Shown in pieces: positions 21,470 through 23,493 of a stretch of DNA of 23,493 nt. This DNA comes from Parvibaculum sp049671045 (GTDB lineage Bacteria; Pseudomonadota; Alphaproteobacteria; Parvibaculales; Parvibaculaceae), in assembly GCF_049671045.1 (NCBI RefSeq), contig NZ_JBATUH010000080.1:1-23493 (forward strand). The letters are read 5' to 3'. How positions within the stretch are numbered: the stretch's first letter is position 1; each line of letters begins with the position of its first letter. The translations under genes were made by a program, and so were the position numbers. Below the pieces are notes generated by a model. The model was not told where the DNA came from. It saw only the letters and a program-made list of their open reading frames with translations, and searched no databases.

Positions 21470-21536
21470 CTTTTCCTCTCCTGTATTTCGTCCGGCCTCG
21501 TGTTTTTGCTCGTCTCGCCGGCTCTTTGCCCTTTAC

Positions 21537-21564
21537 AGTATAGGCCTGAGCCAAATCCGGTCCA
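21537..21564 (-). promoter_or_regulatory. Candidate sigma-70 promoter for the dehydrogenase pair
   Basis: On the minus strand TGGACC (21564-21559, 4/6 to TTGACA) and TATACT (21542-21537, 5/6 to TATAAT) are separated by 16 bp. The transcript would begin near 21530, giving a leader of about 60 bases before the ATG at 21469. Pattern evidence only. Confidence 0.42.
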
Positions 21565-21666
21565 TCGCGTTTGCCGCTCGCCGCCTGTTCATCGATGGGT
21601 GACGCACGGTCAGCCTTGGTCTGGATCCGGAGCCCGCCCACAGAAATAAGGAATCCGATTGCCGGG

Positions 21667-23481
21667 ATGGAAGTTGCCAATCACATCATCCTGATCGTCG
21701 CGGTGCTCGTCACCTTTGCGATCTTCGCCAGCGTGCTTTCCTCGCGCATCGGCGCGCCCGTCCTGCTCGTATTTCTCGGCCTCGGCATGCTGGCGGGCGA
21801 GGACGGGCTCGGCGGCATCCACTTCTCGGATTTCAAGGTCGCCTATCTCATAGGCTCTGTCGCGCTGGCGCTCATCCTTTTCGATGGCGGCTCGCGCACG
21901 AGGCGCGATGCGTTCCAGCAGGCGGGCGCGCCGGCGCTGATCCTGGCGACCGCCGGGGTCGTGTTCACCGCCCTCATCACGGGCGTGGCGACGCATTACC
22001 TCCTCGGCCTCGAATGGGTGGAGGCGATGCTCCTTGGCACCATCGTCGGCTCGACCGACGCGGCCGCCGTCTTCTCGCTCCTCCATCTGAAGGGCCTGCG
22101 GCTCAAGCAGCGCGTCGCCGCGACGCTCGAGGTCGAATCCGGCATCAACGATCCGATGGCGATCTTTCTCACTCTGATCCTCGTGCAGGTGGCGGCGAGC
22201 GGGGAGAGCCTGCAACATGCGCTAGCCCACCCGCTGCCGCTGCTGTGGGATTTCGCCTGGCAGCTTGTCGGCGGCGTCATCTTCGGGGTCGTCGGCGGAC
22301 AGATCGTGCTGCGCGCCGTCAACCGTCTGCAGCTCTCGGCGGGGCTCTATCCGATCCTTGCCTGCGCGCTCGCGCTCGTCGTCTTCGCGACCACCCAGGC
22401 CGCGGGCGCCAGCGGCTTTCTCGCGATCTATCTCGTTGGCTACCGCCTCGGTAACAATGCCCACCGCGCGACGGCGGAAATCGCCCGCTTCCTCGACGGC
22501 ATGGCCTGGCTGTCGCAGATCGGCCTCTTCCTCATGATGGGGCTTCTCGTCACGCCGTCGCGGCTCCTGCCGATCCTGCTTCCTGCCCTTGCGATTTCCG
22601 CGGTGCTGATGCTGGTTGCCCGCCCGGTGGCGGTCGCGCTCTGCATCTGGCCGTTCAAGTTCACGCGCGAGGAAGGCGGGTTCATTTCCTGGGTCGGCCT
22701 GCGCGGCGCCGTGCCGATCTTCCTTGCCATGATCCCGGTCATGTCGGGCCTCCACAATGCCTATGTGATCTTCGCCGTCGCCTATGTCGTGGTGCTGACC
22801 TCGCTCATCGCGCAAGGCTGGACCGTGCCCCGCATCGCGCGCATGGCGGGGCTCGAACTGCCGCCGCGCCCGAGCCCGCGCGCCCGGGTCGAGCTCGGGC
22901 TTCCCGCCGGCGTCGGCCGTTCCGTGATCGCCTATACGGTCGATCCCATGAGCATCATGGCGCTGCGCCGTCCGCGCCGCCTGCCGCTGCCTCCGGGCAC
23001 GGAAATTCTCTCCGTCATGCGCGAGGGGCAGGTGCGCACGCTCCAGCCCGGCGACGGCTTCAATGGCGGCGATCTCGTCATGCTGCTGACGGAGCCCGAT
23101 GCGCTTCCCTCGCTCGACCGCCTCTTCGGCGCGCGAAAGGCGCGGCCAAAGGCCAAGGGCATCGGCCCCGTCGATTTCACGCTCGACGCCGAGGCCAATG
23201 CGGGCGAGGTCGCCGAAATGTATGGCTTCATGGTGACGCCGCATGAGCGCGGCCTCTCGCTCGCCGGTCTCATGCAGGCGCGCCTCGGCCGCGAGATCGA
23301 GGTCGGGCAGCGCATCCGGGCGGGCTCGGTCGAACTCGTCGCCATCGCCCTCGATGCGGAACGCGGGCCGAGCAAGGTCGGGCTCGATCTCGATCCGCCG
23401 CCGCCGCAAAGCGCGATGACGCTGCTCCGCCTGCGTGCGAACGAGATCAGGAATTCCGTGCGCGAGATGTTCCTGTCCTGA
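21667..23481 (+). CDS. Potassium/proton antiporter, CPA1 family, NhaP2/CvrA-like
   Basis: The 604-residue inner-membrane protein has an N-terminal cation/proton antiporter domain of about 12-13 transmembrane helices (residues ~5-400), with GSTDAAAV at 128-135 (Asp131) and EVESGINDPMA at 155-165 (Asn161-Asp162), the TD and ND motifs of CPA1 exchangers. A cytosolic RCK_C (TrkA-C)-like domain follows at about 420-495 (GTEILSVMREGQVRTLQPGD) and then a CorC/HlyC transporter-associated-like domain to about 580. This order and length match E. coli CvrA (NhaP2). It would export K+ or Na+ in exchange for H+ and help in osmotic or pH adaptation. The start at 21667 is chosen as the first Met directly before the hydrophobic segment; AAGGAA lies rather far upstream, so an earlier start is possible. 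Divergent from the dehydrogenase pair. Confidence 0.92.
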   Translation: MEVANHIILIVAVLVTFAIFASVLSSRIGAPVLLVFLGLGMLAGEDGLGGIHFSDFKVAYLIGSVALALILFDGGSRTRRDAFQQAGAPALILATAGVVFTALITGVATHYLLGLEWVEAMLLGTIVGSTDAAAVFSLLHLKGLRLKQRVAATLEVESGINDPMAIFLTLILVQVAASGESLQHALAHPLPLLWDFAWQLVGGVIFGVVGGQIVLRAVNRLQLSAGLYPILACALALVVFATTQAAGASGFLAIYLVGYRLGNNAHRATAEIARFLDGMAWLSQIGLFLMMGLLVTPSRLLPILLPALAISAVLMLVARPVAVALCIWPFKFTREEGGFISWVGLRGAVPIFLAMIPVMSGLHNAYVIFAVAYVVVLTSLIAQGWTVPRIARMAGLELPPRPSPRARVELGLPAGVGRSVIAYTVDPMSIMALRRPRRLPLPPGTEILSVMREGQVRTLQPGDGFNGGDLVMLLTEPDALPSLDRLFGARKARPKAKGIGPVDFTLDAEANAGEVAEMYGFMVTPHERGLSLAGLMQARLGREIEVGQRIRAGSVELVAIALDAERGPSKVGLDLDPPPPQSAMTLLRLRANEIRNSVREMFLS

Positions 23482-23493
23482 TTTTGTCTCACC

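Noticed and set aside
22222..23409. 395-codon minus-strand frame under the antiporter gene
   Set aside because: Charge-rich translation (Arg, Asp, Glu, His) with no motif; antisense shadow of a clear membrane-protein gene.

Overview
The window is about 23.5 kb of uniformly GC-rich, densely packed bacterial chromosome. Codon use rich in G/C at third positions, the style of the genes, and two dispersed palindromic repeats of a kind common in Alphaproteobacteria suggest a free-living, lipid- or hydrocarbon-degrading alphaproteobacterium (a Parvibaculum-like or Rhizobiales-like organism would fit; this is inference). I see no rRNA or tRNA gene, CRISPR array, transposase, integrase or phage gene.

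Layout. 1-169: start of a signal-peptide protein running off the left edge. 390-1370: purC (purine synthesis), convergent with a Yip1-family membrane protein (1450-2085). 2419-3525: a long GST-fold protein whose stop codon abuts that of a convergent SDR dehydrogenase (3526-4317). 4454-6195: a crotonase and an alpha/beta hydrolase coupled by an ATGA overlap. These converge on an acyl-CoA dehydrogenase (6184-7353) with a 12-nt tail overlap. 7476-7667: a small unrecognised gene. 7656-11426 (minus): an operon of an HSL-type esterase followed by three paralogous double-hotdog proteins. 11509-12042: a 2H phosphoesterase (2'-5' RNA ligase family). 12082-16205 (minus): a six-gene same-strand run of two PaaI-type thioesterases, a hydratase-2-type MaoC protein, a membrane protein resembling styrene-oxide isomerase/hydroxylaminobenzene mutase, a GlxA-type AraC regulator and a stand-alone DJ-1/PfpI protein that overlaps the regulator. 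16320-16736: yjbQ. 16960-18162: a thiolase with a strong terminator. 18353-18793: a small MaoC protein. 18974-21469 (minus): two tandem paralogous acyl-CoA dehydrogenases. 21667-23481: a CPA1/NhaP2-type antiporter.

How the genes fit together. Most of the window encodes acyl-CoA chemistry: three dehydrogenases, a crotonase, two MaoC hydratases, a thiolase, five thioesterase-like genes, an SDR and two alpha/beta hydrolases. This looks like a peripheral beta-oxidation or ester/isoprenoid/aromatic-acid catabolic region rather than a single named pathway; the substrate cannot be read from the sequence. The most unusual parts are the operon with six hotdog domains (7656-10452) and the MaoC plus styrene-oxide-isomerase-like pair next to a GlxA/DJ-1 pair (12082-15205). 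Neither is a proven new system. All family calls come from reading motifs by eye, without database searches.
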